Assembly: GCA_933228895.1 (NCBI GenBank)
Contig: OW121855.1
Location: 41,182,698-41,246,697 of the forward strand
Direction: 5' to 3'
Length of the DNA: 64,000 nt
From: Platycnemis pennipes
Lineage: Eukaryota; Arthropoda; Insecta; Odonata; Platycnemididae
The translations under genes and the position numbers were made by a program. Positions 12,016 through 22,995 of the stretch are shown here, piece by piece. The notes under the pieces were generated by a model. The model was not told the origin of the DNA and did no database searches. It was given only the letters and a program-made list of their open reading frames with translations. Each line of letters begins with the position of its first letter. Within the stretch, counting starts at the first letter, position 1.

Positions 12016-14800
12016 TGGGGGAAGGGAAAATGGAAGGCCTGGAGAGAATTTCAGTCAAAATAGCGTACATTTTTAAATTTTTGTCAACGGAGTCGATGAG
12101 GTGATTCTTGGATTCAAAAGGGCAGAAGATTTTGTTTTCAAAATTTCAATGCATGCATGCCGTTGTTGAAACACCCCGAATGAGATTTAGTTATTCTACC
12201 GCTTATCATGTGACCTCTAACAGCACGGTAACGCTATGGTCGTGATTTAAGAATATAGTCGAGCCTATTATTTGTAATTTAGTCATATAAATACTATGAC
12301 AGCATTTGTATCCTGGTTCATGTTGACATGATAGTCGACCTTCTGATCTGATGATCTAAAAGGCAGCATCGTTCGAAGGAACATCAGAGGGAAGCTCAAA
12401 TTCTAGCTGATTACCCAATTACATTTTCTATGCTAAGCATTGCGATTATGTGTTCCGAAATTTCCAATAGAGTTGATTGAGTAAATGAAACTATCAAAGC
12501 AAACATGTATTCAATTAATATAGCTGTTGAAGCTTATAGAAAAATGGCAATGACTTCATTATTATCATTGTAAACCCTGAGTATAATTATTTTATTGGGA
12601 TTAATTTTCAATATTAATATGTATTTTGTAAATACTAGGCCTTCAATTTAAAACAAATGTTGATAAATTGTGGTTTGATACTGCTAGGATGATGACGGAA
12701 GTTGTATAAAACTATGTTTCCTCGTGTATTTCAATTTCTAATATCGAATCATTGCATGGTGAACAGGACTGTGAACTAAAGATCGGAGAGATGAGGAAAA
12801 ACCTCTCCTCTAGGAAGAGGAGAGGTTTTCCTCATCAAAACCAAAACATACAGGAAGAGGAGTCCTAGAGTTTTTGATAACCTATTGGATAGATAGTATA
12901 AAGATTAATCTTAAAACTTCTATGCAGGACATAAAAAAAGTTAACGTTGTTGGTGGTAGCTAAAGTTCTTCGTTTTTATATTTATTTTACTATGCGCAGG
13001 GTTTTCAGGTCATTTAGTGACACAAATGAAACGAAGGCAATTACAGCCAGGTTCAGGATTAATTTTAGTCAATGGTTTTCAAATTTTCATGGATATGGTA
13101 AGGGATTTACACACAAATTAAATTCCAAAGAAAGGAGAGAAGGAGTGCTAGACTGTATTAAGCCCCAATCGTGAAAATAATAAACAATTTGAGAAATTTT
13201 TCTTTGCGTTGCTTAACAAAAGTTAGTGATGAAGCTTCAGTATTAGACTTATTATTTCTTATGTTATTAATGTTCTCCTATTCACTGTTTATTGTGCAAA
13301 TAAGAAAAGATGAATAACGTCGGCTTAAGCTAGGATTAAAGAAATCTGCGTTGAATAAACTACTTAAAAGTTTACCCGTGTACAAAATCATTGTTTTGAA
13401 ATCCCGATTTAATCCCTCACCGTCCTAAATGGGTACCATTCCAAGAATTCTTAAGCGTATGGTTCACAGAAATTTTTTATTAATAATATATTGACTTCTC
13501 ACAATTTTTTTCATCAAGTGTTTTGGAAACTCATAAGAAATGAAAAACTTTGCCTTCTCTTAAACCCTCCTTGTTTCTTAAAAACATCATTTTCCTGGAA
13601 TTAATTCCGTTACAAATTTTCAGTTACTTGCGATAACTGACCCCTATTGCAATTGCTACTGTAATTGTTAGGAGTAAATAGATGGAGTTTACTTTAGTGT
13701 GGCAACGTTTAATTAGTAAACCCACAGTAATTACCAAAGGTTGGTGAATAGCTTTCCAATTATTAAGATAAAGAAAATGTCATGAAAAATCAAAACACGG
13801 AATGCTAGAGACCAGAGGGAAATATATTTCTATATTATATTCAGTTAATACTAAAATTAATTGGTAAATTGAGGAAGAATTGAGGCAATTGGTCTTTGGA
13901 AAGTTTAATACTTCAATAAAAAGGAGAATTTAAGGCTTGTGATTGTGAAATGTGCGATATACTGTGCATGTTAGAGAGAAGTGTGAGTAGGAGAAGGTAT
14001 GAATATTTACCGACTGATTAAATCTTCGGCATAAAATGTTAATTCACCAATGGGGGATTAAAATTGTTATGTATTCATTTAAATCTATCTTTTATTTCCA
14101 TATTCACACCGTAAACTCAAGCTATGTCGGAAAAACAAACCGTATTGTCTTCGTATGTTAACGTGCCGTTCAGTGTTGAATCATACGTTTGTATATGTTC
14201 TTCGCCTCAAGATTAAAGCATTTTTGAAGAAATTCAAGTACCATTTTATTCAGTGATAGAAATATAATTGTAAATCGTCTGTCAAGCAGAGCAAGAGAGT
14301 AGGGTACAAATGTTTCGCAGTAAATTCAATGACCCATCTGCTGCTGATCCCATTCCTACTTGGACACGTTACAAAAGTGTTTTTAATGCCCAATTGGCTC
14401 TGGAGAGCGAAGGTCATTTCATTCTTGGTTAGAAGATTGAATGTGAATCATCAAAACACGCTCATAAACAGCTGAGAACGTTTCAACACGGTTGTAAAGT
14501 TTCCTATTTCCTACGCTGTTGAGGATGCGCTTCTTAGTTGAATAAAACACATCAATAATGTAGAAATGGCCGAGTGAAGGATTTTGGATACACTATGGGA
14601 TGCCTTTCAGCTATTTCCTTAATGGGGAAATTGATTTTATTTTCCAACAAAAATATATTATGAAAAAAGTTGTATGGTTTCATTGAAACGTCAGAAAGCT
14701 GTGGTGTATCAGGTGTCAGCGAACGTCGAAAATCACGATGAGCATTCTCCCCTCCAAGCATGAAAGAAGCGTTCACGCTGTTGCTTCGGTTAAGCCGAAG
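12015..14800. other. Intergenic AT-rich DNA
   Basis: Apart from the inverted repeat at 12790-12836, nothing recognisable; small ORFs only. Confidence 0.6.
12790..12836. repeat. Near-perfect inverted repeat (20-bp arms)
   Basis: GATGAGGAAAAACCTCTCCT and its reverse complement (missing one T) flank a 6-bp TAGGAA centre. The right half is echoed about 20 bp later as AGGAAGAGGAGTCCTAGAG. The surrounding DNA is AT-rich, so this purine-arm hairpin stands out. The loop is too short for a typical pre-miRNA. Confidence 0.9.
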
Positions 14801-14809
14801 AAATTTCGG

Positions 14810-15340
14810 GCCAGTAAAAATTAAACACCGAAATGCCTATTATTTCCCGGCCTCACGGCGCGTTCAACGATTCTCCCGTACGAGGCGCACCAGAGCTTAA
14901 ACTTCATAAATGCGACCGACAAAATTCACGCCCGACCGGGATTTCCATCCCCCCATCTTTTAAAATGAAAGGCGAGCTTATGACCCTTTTATGCCTCGGA
15001 TTTTTTTTTCACGGTTTCGCAGGCGCTTGAATTGCTGGAGGTTATTAAGTTCATGAAACAGTCGCCCGTTAATGCGACGGATGGCCCGCGGGAACGTGAG
15101 TTACGAGCCGTGGGCGGCACAAGAGGGATAAGGGATGGGGGTGCCAAGTCACTGCAGTGGTCCGGCTGCTATGCGCATGGTCTCACCCGAGATAACTTGA
15201 TCGTGAGGGGAAATCGAGCGGCTGTGGAAAAGCGTTCCCTGATACCAGGTCGGTGTGAGGATTCCCCCGACTTATCGCCTAATACTTTCGATAATTTGGC
15301 ACCTCAATTGGTTCCCAAAATTCATGACCTGCAATGAGAA
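14810..15340. promoter_or_regulatory. GC-richer candidate conserved noncoding element
   Basis: A sharply bounded, CpG-containing, high-complexity block in AT-rich DNA. It is not pyrimidine-biased like other islands and mixes homeodomain-type TTAAT/ATTAA cores with GC-rich boxes. The two short ORFs across it (65 and 101 codons) have no recognised domain, so noncoding regulatory DNA is favoured. Confidence 0.3.
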
Positions 15341-15784
15341 CGCGGGTTAAATTTAGGTTTGACCTTTTAAGTAAATTCGAAACTGATTTGTTTACAGACG
15401 ATGTTAGATATATGTTAAGAACCCCTGCAGATTATGCTAGGTTTGATCAAATTAACAACATTAGAGAGATAGATTGTCGTACCGATAGATTTCAAGTGTT
15501 ATTTTTCATGCATACCATTATATAGAGCACAATAGGCAGCATAGAAAAAGGGATAGTAGGTGAAACATTGTTATATGAGTCTGTAGTGCACGTTGCATGT
15601 ATTAACAACCAATCCTTTTATTACTATGTAGATACTAACCATCTAGTGCATGTGACCCTTTTATCTACCATGTCTCCATACAGTAGCCTTTGTTGGATAT
15701 CATTAGTGCTACTTTGGTGACCTTCACCCGCTGCCACACACCCTCGTGGTGACTCGCAGGATATTACGTAGACGTATGGAATTG

Positions 15785-15860
15785 TCGTCCTCAGTGGTGG
15801 CGTGGGAAATCACTTGCCTGTGAAACGCGGGTTCGGGTCCAGTAAGGGAAGGATATTCAC
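15785..15860 (+). mobile_element. tRNA-derived SINE-like head
   Basis: CTCAGTGGTGGCGTGG (A-box-like) at about 15790-15805 precedes GGTTCGGGTCC (15830-15840), a good B box. The following AGTAAGGGAAGG does not pair with the start as an acceptor stem would, so it is probably not a functional tRNA gene. Confidence 0.45.
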
Positions 15861-16044
15861 ATTTATAGGACATGAATGTTTATGTACTTCATCAAAGTTA
15901 ATTGCAAAAGAGGGCATTATAGTCCTAAATAAGCTGAACAAACAAAGTCATGCATAATTTATTTTAATTTTTATGCAGATTCAAAACTTTATAGTGTGCA
16001 AAAAAACTTGGAAATAATGCCGGTGGACCAGGTCTTTTCGTTGG

Positions 16045-16550
16045 CGTGAACTCTGCAGTGGCGTGAAGAAAACAGTAAAGAACATTTGGCAAGTAGAAAA
16101 ACTAAAGGAGGCTCAACATCTGCTAGAATTTCAGAAAGCGGTAGAAAACAACATAGGAGAGGACCTGACTGAGAAACCAGTAGAAGAGCGTTGGGAAAAC
16201 ATTAAATGTGGACTACAGGAAGCCGCAAAAGAAGTTCTTGGAAGAAGAAAAGTTGTTAAGAAGAAGCCATGGATCACGGAAGAAGTCTTAGTGCTGATTG
16301 AAGAAAGAAGAAAGTACAAGAATGCGAAAACTGAAGAAGGGCAGCTTTGCTACAAAAGAATAAGGAACGAAGTAAGCTGCAAAGCCAGGAAAGCTAGAGA
16401 AATTTGGATGAACAATCTATGACAAGATGTACAAAACAACCTCTCCCCTGGAAAGGTGGAAGCTGTCTATAGGATAGTGAGGAATCACTTCAAGAAACGG
16501 AGCGTAAGATGCAATGCTATAAGAGACCAGAATGGATAACTTTTGATCCC
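16045..16550 (+). mobile_element. Degenerate LINE internal remnant: endonuclease-RT linker region
   Basis: Plus-strand frames encode IWQVEKLKEAQ, then ERWENIKCGLQEAAKEVLGR, KKPWITEEVLVLIEERR and a Lys/Arg-rich helix ending KARKAREIWMNNL, a stop, then PGKVEAVYRIVRNHFKKR and CNAIRDQNG. This order (W-x-N-I, aa-evlG, kpWiTeevl-li-eRR, CNAIRDQNG) is the well-known linker between endonuclease and reverse transcriptase in RTE/CR1-type LINEs. There is no palm domain: similarity stops near 16550. It is a truncated copy, in opposite orientation to the remnant at 9.9-10.6 kb and covering a different part of the polyprotein. Confidence 0.75.
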
Positions 16551-16604
16551 GGGTCCTGAGCCTTTTTTATATAGCATATAACACCTTCTAGTGTACACGC
16601 TAGA

Positions 16605-16705
16605 ATCCTACAAAATTTCAGCTCAATCGGTTAAGGAGATTATAACGAACGTAGAACATACAGACAGACAGCCCACCACTAAATTTTTATATATTAAGTA
16701 CTGGC
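16605..16705 (+). mobile_element. Retroelement-tail-like sequence with (ACAG) run
   Basis: The segment reads AAAATTTCAGCTCAATCGG, a short spacer, then ACATACAGACAGACAG and an AT-rich end (TTTTTATATATTAAG). From general knowledge, insect genomes carry many transposon 3' ends of this shape. It follows the LINE fragment at 16.05-16.55 kb and may be from it or from a separate insertion. A related block occurs at 17826-17915. Confidence 0.45.
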
Positions 16706-17458
16706 TGTGTCCGGTATGCGTAGCAATGCCTCTTTTTATTTCTAAGTAGGCACACATATACAAAGCAGACACATTTACGTGTGCAAAATAAACGAAAAAT
16801 GATTTTTTGTGTATTAAATTATATTTGAACAATTTTAGTCAAGTGCTTTGGGATATAAAATATTTTTGTTCTTCCCGCCCTCAGCAAAAACCAATAAATT
16901 GTTTGGCTGCCCCACTCGTAAGCAAGCAACATATAATTGATATGATTCTAATGCACCTCATTAAGCATGTCGTTGTTGATTTGTCTCGTTGCTTGCTTGA
17001 GAAGATCGCGTACGAAAACTCATTTCTTGAAACGACTCTTGCTCTACGTATTGAGCAATGGATTTAGTAATTCAGAAACCTTAGCGTGTGCGCGCATATC
17101 TCACTTAATTTTCATGGTAAGTTTGACATTAGCTGGAATGGAAATTCAATGGAAGTCAGAAAAATTTAATTTGGACATAGTCTTATGAAATGTTAACATT
17201 TACTGTTGAGGGACATATCCCAACTTCATCAATATTTTAATGTGAAGGTGAAAATGGCAATAGCCTTAACAACGCTTGGAAAAGAACAAAAAAACAATTA
17301 ATTTCGACTCAAATTACACATTTTGGAGAAACGTATATTACAAAGCGTAATTCTATTGATAGAATAAGAAATTTTAAACCATTTCCCGTTAAATACAGAA
17401 AGATCAAACGAATCGATCAACATTTAGCTATTTTACTGAACGAAGGAAAAATGTCTTA

Positions 17459-17695
17459 AGGCTTTACGCTTTACACGATACAATTTTTTGTACAATTTCT
17501 TGTACAAACGCTTGCATGAGGAAACTGTACCGAGTAAAGCTGCAAATTGTGTGAACGCTTGTGCAAATGTCTGAATGACTGCACGGAAAATAGAACCTGT
17601 TCTTATTCTATTCAGACAAACATACAATTTTGTTCAGTTTATACAAGCGTTTGTACAAGAAATTGTACAAAAAATAGTATCGTGTAAAGCGGCCT
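17459..17695. mobile_element. MITE, PIF/Harbinger-like, with TTA target duplication
   Basis: Both ends share a long inverted repeat. The left reads AGGC, TTTA, then CGCTTTACACGATAC and ATTTTTTGTACAATTTCTTG; the right, reverse-complemented, reads AGGCCGCTTTACACGATAC followed by the same TTTTTTGTACAATTTC block. Direct TTA flanks it on both sides (17456-17458 and 17696-17698). Length of about 237 bp, TTA duplication and no coding capacity fit a non-autonomous PIF/Harbinger-type element. The left arm carries a 4-bp TTTA insertion relative to the right. Confidence 0.75.
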
Positions 17696-17739
17696 TTACA
17701 CTATCATAAATTGAAAAACTCAATGTTAACCAATGTGAA

Positions 17740-17800
17740 CACAAAATTACTACCCGGAATCGAACCTAAGCCTTTAAGGGGGAATTAATGAATTGAAATT
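17740..17800 (-). mobile_element. Isolated B-box-like tRNA-derived fragment
   Basis: On the minus strand GGTTCGATTCC (17766-17756) matches the RNA polymerase III B box exactly. A convincing A box at the proper distance is not visible. It lies between the MITE and a retroelement tail, so a SINE fragment is plausible. Confidence 0.3.
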
Positions 17801-17825
17801 CTTTGCGGACGCACGCACAACAACC

Positions 17826-17915
17826 CACCAAAGTTTCATCGTAATCTGATGAGTGATACTGAAACGCATAAAAGACGTACAAACAGACATTCATTTTTAA
17901 ATATAAGACTAGTAT
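17826..17915 (+). mobile_element. Second retroelement-tail-like sequence
   Basis: It has the same architecture as the block at 16605-16705: AAAGTTTCATCGTAATCTG, GATGAGTG, then GACGTACAAACAGACATTC, then TTTTTAAATATAAGACTAGT. The order of shared submotifs (TTTCA-x-C-x-TAATC, ACA-ACAGACA, T-rich end) suggests related element tails. It lies just past the MITE and a tRNA B-box-like site. Confidence 0.45.
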
Positions 17916-20900
17916 GATTTATGTAAGCGAAATGAACTAAGTTGACAAATACTCGTAAATATTTTTTTCGATGCATTGTATCCATTGTCCGTATTTTCTT
18001 GCATGATTACAAATAAATAGCTATTTATATTTCAGGCTTCACTTTCCTTGCAAACCCAATTTAAGCCGCCCTTTGGTGACTACATTCGAAATCGGGTCGC
18101 TTTCTACCAATTGCTGTTGGTCTTTTTCCTCCTCTCCGGAATCGACGTTCATTTGAGGAGAAAATAGGGACTGCTGACTCAGAATTACTTCAATTTATAT
18201 TGCTTCTCTACATATTTGCTTTTACCCTCATTCGTCGAATTTTAATTTTTCCGCTTATTTTCTTGCAATTCCCTCCTGGCCTTAATTCCCTCGATCCGGG
18301 AATGGGTATTTTCCAACTAGGAAAATACAATTTCATTAAATTATGTAGATATCTCGTCAAAATTTCAATTTCCGCCAGTGTACCTTCAGCAAGGTGGAAT
18401 TATTTCGTTGAATTTTGCCCACTTTTTTCGGATTCATTTTGTGCCGACCTCGTCCACGAGGTCTGGACCGCTATCGCTGTATGCTGACGTCGGTAACTTG
18501 GATGATCGCATGCATGGAAGACCACAGAGTTACCAACCGTCAATTTTTCCCGCACTGCGTGCAGAAAAAAAATTGCTGAAATTGCGTATACCTCTGACGG
18601 TTGTGCAATCATTCTGAATAGTCTTACTGAATGAGAGACGCTAGGTAGTCTACATTGTGCAGCCAGGCTCATGCAATTTGCACCGCCGTGATATTAGTGA
18701 ATTTTTATTTCGCGTATCTTTTTGTATAGCTTCATTACTTCCAACAACTTTAGCTCCAGATAAATTAATATTTTGCTTCTCCCCTCTCAATTCTTTTTAG
18801 CACATGATTTTTTCGTTAATAACCAATGCTTAAATGTATTCCTGGATCTAAGAACGCGTAGTTCCTATGACCACCATAACGTTGATGCACAAACTTCTCA
18901 GAGAAAAATGCAGTGAAAGGTGTCTTAAGATTCGTATAACACATTTAATCTTCTGCATGCGATTCAGTTATTATAATACATCATGATATTTTTCCTGCAT
19001 TATAAATACTTGGGGTGGTACCTTATTCTTGAGATAGAATGAATTGTGCAATATGTGATCTTGGGTACAGATCCGCAGTTTGAAGTAAATGAAAAGATCG
19101 CAAACATTTTATAGTATCAGATAAAAAAAAACCCGTGACTGGCAAGTCGAGTTATAAATCTTATTTAAGATAGAAGAAGATTGGGAAAACAAGCACAGTA
19201 CTCGAACAGAGAGAAAAATGTCAAACAGAAAGGAGGAGGGCTCTTGAAATGCGGAGAAGGATAGGAGCCTCGGAATGGACTTGATCGTGCCAAGGAGTCC
19301 TGGATTAGGTCTTGAAACATTTATCTAAAGGCTTAGGCGCTACGGAGAAACTACGAAAACTTTCGGGAGATTATGGACGGGGGAAAGGTTAAGTGGAGGA
19401 CTGCAGCAGCCAGTCGGGGTCGCTAACCCACCACGATGACAGATACCAAAAGGGAATCTGGGGAAAATAATTGGGTTTCCGCGGAACGTTTTCTCCGTTG
19501 AAAGTATAAAATGAAGAAACCCTTTTTTTTGACGCGGGGGTGTTGGCACCGCTGGAGAGAAGGATGAAGCAGGAATGAGAAGGTCGTTGAGAGAAGGCTA
19601 GGGTGGGCGAGACGGAGAGGTAGAAGGTTGGGCCGAAAAGGAGGCCAAGGGAATGTGCCGTGGTGGAGTCAGTAGATGGCCGGAGAGAATTTCTGTTCTG
19701 TTGCGGACGGAATACGAGAAGGGAACGATGGATCGGGCGAAGGGTTGCCGCATTCTCCGACTTCCGAGAAAATCTTCAGAGTACCAAGGAATTTCCAACC
19801 GATTCCTGCACACAACGATTACTAAATTGTAACTGTGGTTATGAAATTCTTTGTCTCTTCACCGTAATCTGATCGTTCCGACTTGTTGAGCATCTTACCT
19901 CGTCCAATTTTATACATATTTTAGCCCTAATTCCTCCACTGATTACTCCAAAAATTTAGGCTTCTTAGTCGTTCCCCATTTTATACGGGGCATGCTTCTG
20001 GATCCCCAAATTACCTGGGTAAATTCTACACGGGTGGGAAACGTACCTAGGTTGAGGGACTGGTATGTAAAGGAGAGGGAAGGGTGGTATATAGAGGGCG
20101 GGAAAAAGGAGTCTTCTTTTGCTTCCCATTCCAAGCCTTTCTTCCGTGCCCGATGCAGAAGGACGTGAGATATGTGGAGATCGCGCGGGGCCGAGGGAAA
20201 AGCGGAGGGATGGGTTTGGTGAGGGAGGGAGGTAGGGGCTAAAATCCTTCCTCAAGAGGCCGTACATTATATTGTCCGCGTTATTTCGTTCCATTCAGAG
20301 AGGAGAAAGATAGAATGAGAGAGGGAGAGGCCTTCACCAACGCAGCGTTCGCATCCTGCCGATGGTATCTCCTCCTCCCCGCGAAGCATTCGCTCAATTT
20401 TTATTTTGCCCGGCGTCATTCGGGCTAACGTTATGGCTCGTAGAGTTAAAATGTATGGCCCAGCCGCCACATTTTTAAAACTTCAACTCCCACTTCCAGT
20501 ATACATTTGATATTTCGCGAGGGATATCTGACGTGCCGAGAAAGATAGCAGTTCACTTCAGGAAAGTGGCGGAAATGCTACAATAATTATCGGGAAAAGT
20601 GGAAATATGACCTTTTGTCATACTCATTGGTGTTCTTAAATATTGACATGAACAAGCTTTGCCAAAACTAGAAATAAAATTGGAACCTTAATAAGCCAGG
20701 CCTCAACCACAGACGTCATCCCTGCCATCGAAAGTACAAAATAGGCGACATACACTTCATTAACACAACATTAGGTTTAAGCAGGATTGATGAAATTTCT
20801 CTAAAAGCCAAGTTAATCCATGTGCCACGAATTTACGATCCCGTTTATTTAAAAATAGGGAAGAAGTATCCATTTGAACTCCAATGAGAGTCATTGAAAT

Positions 20901-21411
20901 GGACTACCTAGGAAGGCTTTTATGAGAAACTATAATTTTCGTGAATTATAATCCGCCCTTAAATGTTAACGGGGTAGGCAAATATGCAATCGGTTGCGCA
21001 GCGGGAAAAAAAATAAGGAATGTGCTTGTTATTTCTTACACTGGCTGAATCGTCATTTGATTATATTCGCTGAACATCAATGTGCATTGCGTTCCCAGAG
21101 TGCTTATTTTCTTTTCATTAAGGAAAATAGGAAGGTCAACAGGAATAGCATTTCAAACTCAAAGCACAAATTACAATGCTTCTGTTCCCTCTCTTCTTTT
21201 GGTATCCGAATTACTGCCATACCTTTTCGGAGCGAGTTCCTGGAAAATGGTGATATTTCAAACGTCACAAATGTTATTTTCATCAGACATAACGTATAAA
21301 AACGAAATGATATGAGAAAATAGAGCCGTCCCTCTTTTTCAATAAAATCTTCGATATTCACACATCATTGAGCATAGCAATAACCGAACAGCAAGCAGCA
21401 GTTTGGTCAGC

Positions 21412-21470
21412 TTGGATCCTAGCGGTTAGCACACGCCTCGGGCCTTGGACTCCACGCTAATGAATCAAAT
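21412..21470 (+). mobile_element. tRNA-derived SINE-like head
   Basis: GGATCCTAGCGGTTAGCACA (A-box-like TAGCGGTTAGC) is followed by CGCCTCGGGCCTTGGACTCC, where CTTGGACTCC is a decayed B box. The layout resembles the 5' two thirds of a tRNA but the T arm is degraded. Confidence 0.35.
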
Positions 21471-22782
21471 TAAGGACTGAAAACACAGCGGAATAACCTC
21501 GTCCTTTGATGCGGAAAAACAGCATCCAATTTTGCATATCCCGTGATCATTGCATTGTAATTCCCAGGCATTTTGTATGATGCAATCACAACCTACCGCA
21601 GTTTAAATTAGGGGCTAAAAGGATGTGCGAGAAAATCTCGCCCAGGATGAAAATTTCAGCAGAATTGTAACAGGAAGAAATGAAAACATAATGAAATGTG
21701 AAAGTTTTAAACAAGCGGGTGACTAGAAATTTTAAACACGGAGGATATTGAAATATAACCGATAAAAAGTATTCGTCCGAGCCTCAAGAAATGTGAGCGA
21801 AACTAATTCATTACGGTTTTTTACCATTCTAAGTTCTTTTCTACAATGCACTCTGCCGAAGCAAGTAGTGTTTTAACCACTTAATTTCTATTTAAATATT
21901 TGGATTCCATATTAAAATATTTTCATTGGCATTTACCATCAGTATTCTTTTAATTAATTTATTGCTAAAATAGGAATATTCTAACCCAAATTTGTAATTC
22001 CTTTTGTAAATCTACATTTCGTATCACAAAGTACTCCATATTGATACATTGGTTTGTATTACATTTTTTCACTAGTGGAAAATTATTTTTTAGTTTTGCA
22101 TGCTTTATTCAATATACATTCATTTCCTGTAGTACGATTAGCGGTGGCAAGACACATATTTGCAATAAATGCACGGTGTTTTGTTTCCAAACAAAAAAAA
22201 TCAAATACTTAGAGTTGTGAAAAAGTAAAATATTCAATTGACGTAAATTTTTGTCATAACATTGTCTGGTTTGAGGTATTTACAGCAAAAACCAGGACCA
22301 AAAAACTATTATACTCCTACAGGCCTGGATGAGAAATATATTCTGTGTGGCGTCATGAGTATAAGTCATGAATCACCTCAACTGCCTTATTTTGCCAGGG
22401 AAAATGCATTAGAGAGCTATGGAAATTCACTTTTTCATGCCTCATTTAAAATGAGTAATTGACTACCGAGAGCAGAATATCAGTCAGAGAGATTTTAGCG
22501 TTGTTTAGGGGTACGGAACGTACGCTTGAGTGAAGGTGGCCTGGAGATGAATAGGAATGAATAGAAGATGAATAGAAATGGAGGACTGCTAATACAAAGT
22601 ATTAAAATACGTATGGATTCTATGATGATGATGAGTATTTCCGACGAGTAATCAATTTTTTAAACTCCAATGCAAAAGTAATATACCTGCATCCACTCGA
22701 GGAAGATGATCACAATTTGTTTTAGCATCGATATTTTCAAAAAAACACATGTTATACCTTATGTTTCAACGTCTAGTTTGTT

Positions 22783-22807
22783 TGAAATATATATATATAT
22801 ATATTTC
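22783..22807. repeat. (AT)n microsatellite
   Basis: About ten AT dinucleotides in an AT-rich context. Confidence 0.9.
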
Positions 22808-22904
22808 TTATATGTCTTTTAATGTAGTGCACTTTCGCCTTTCAAACGCCTTTTAGAACAGTTTGCGTGCAAAAATTAGTCGTCACCATCCCGCGTCATC
22901 AATC

Positions 22905-22995
22905 CCATGATAATTAACTAGATAATTAAACTAGATAATTAAAGTAAACTAGATAATTTTCTCGGCTAATCAGACGTAGCCCTAGACTCGATAAT
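22905..22995. repeat. Short local repeats of ACTAGATAATT
   Basis: ACTAGATAATTAA occurs twice and ACTAGATAATTTTC once within about 55 bp, followed by TCGGCTAAT and, about 36 bp on, ACTCGATAATTTTCCGGGCTAAT. Likely replication slippage plus divergence. Confidence 0.75.
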
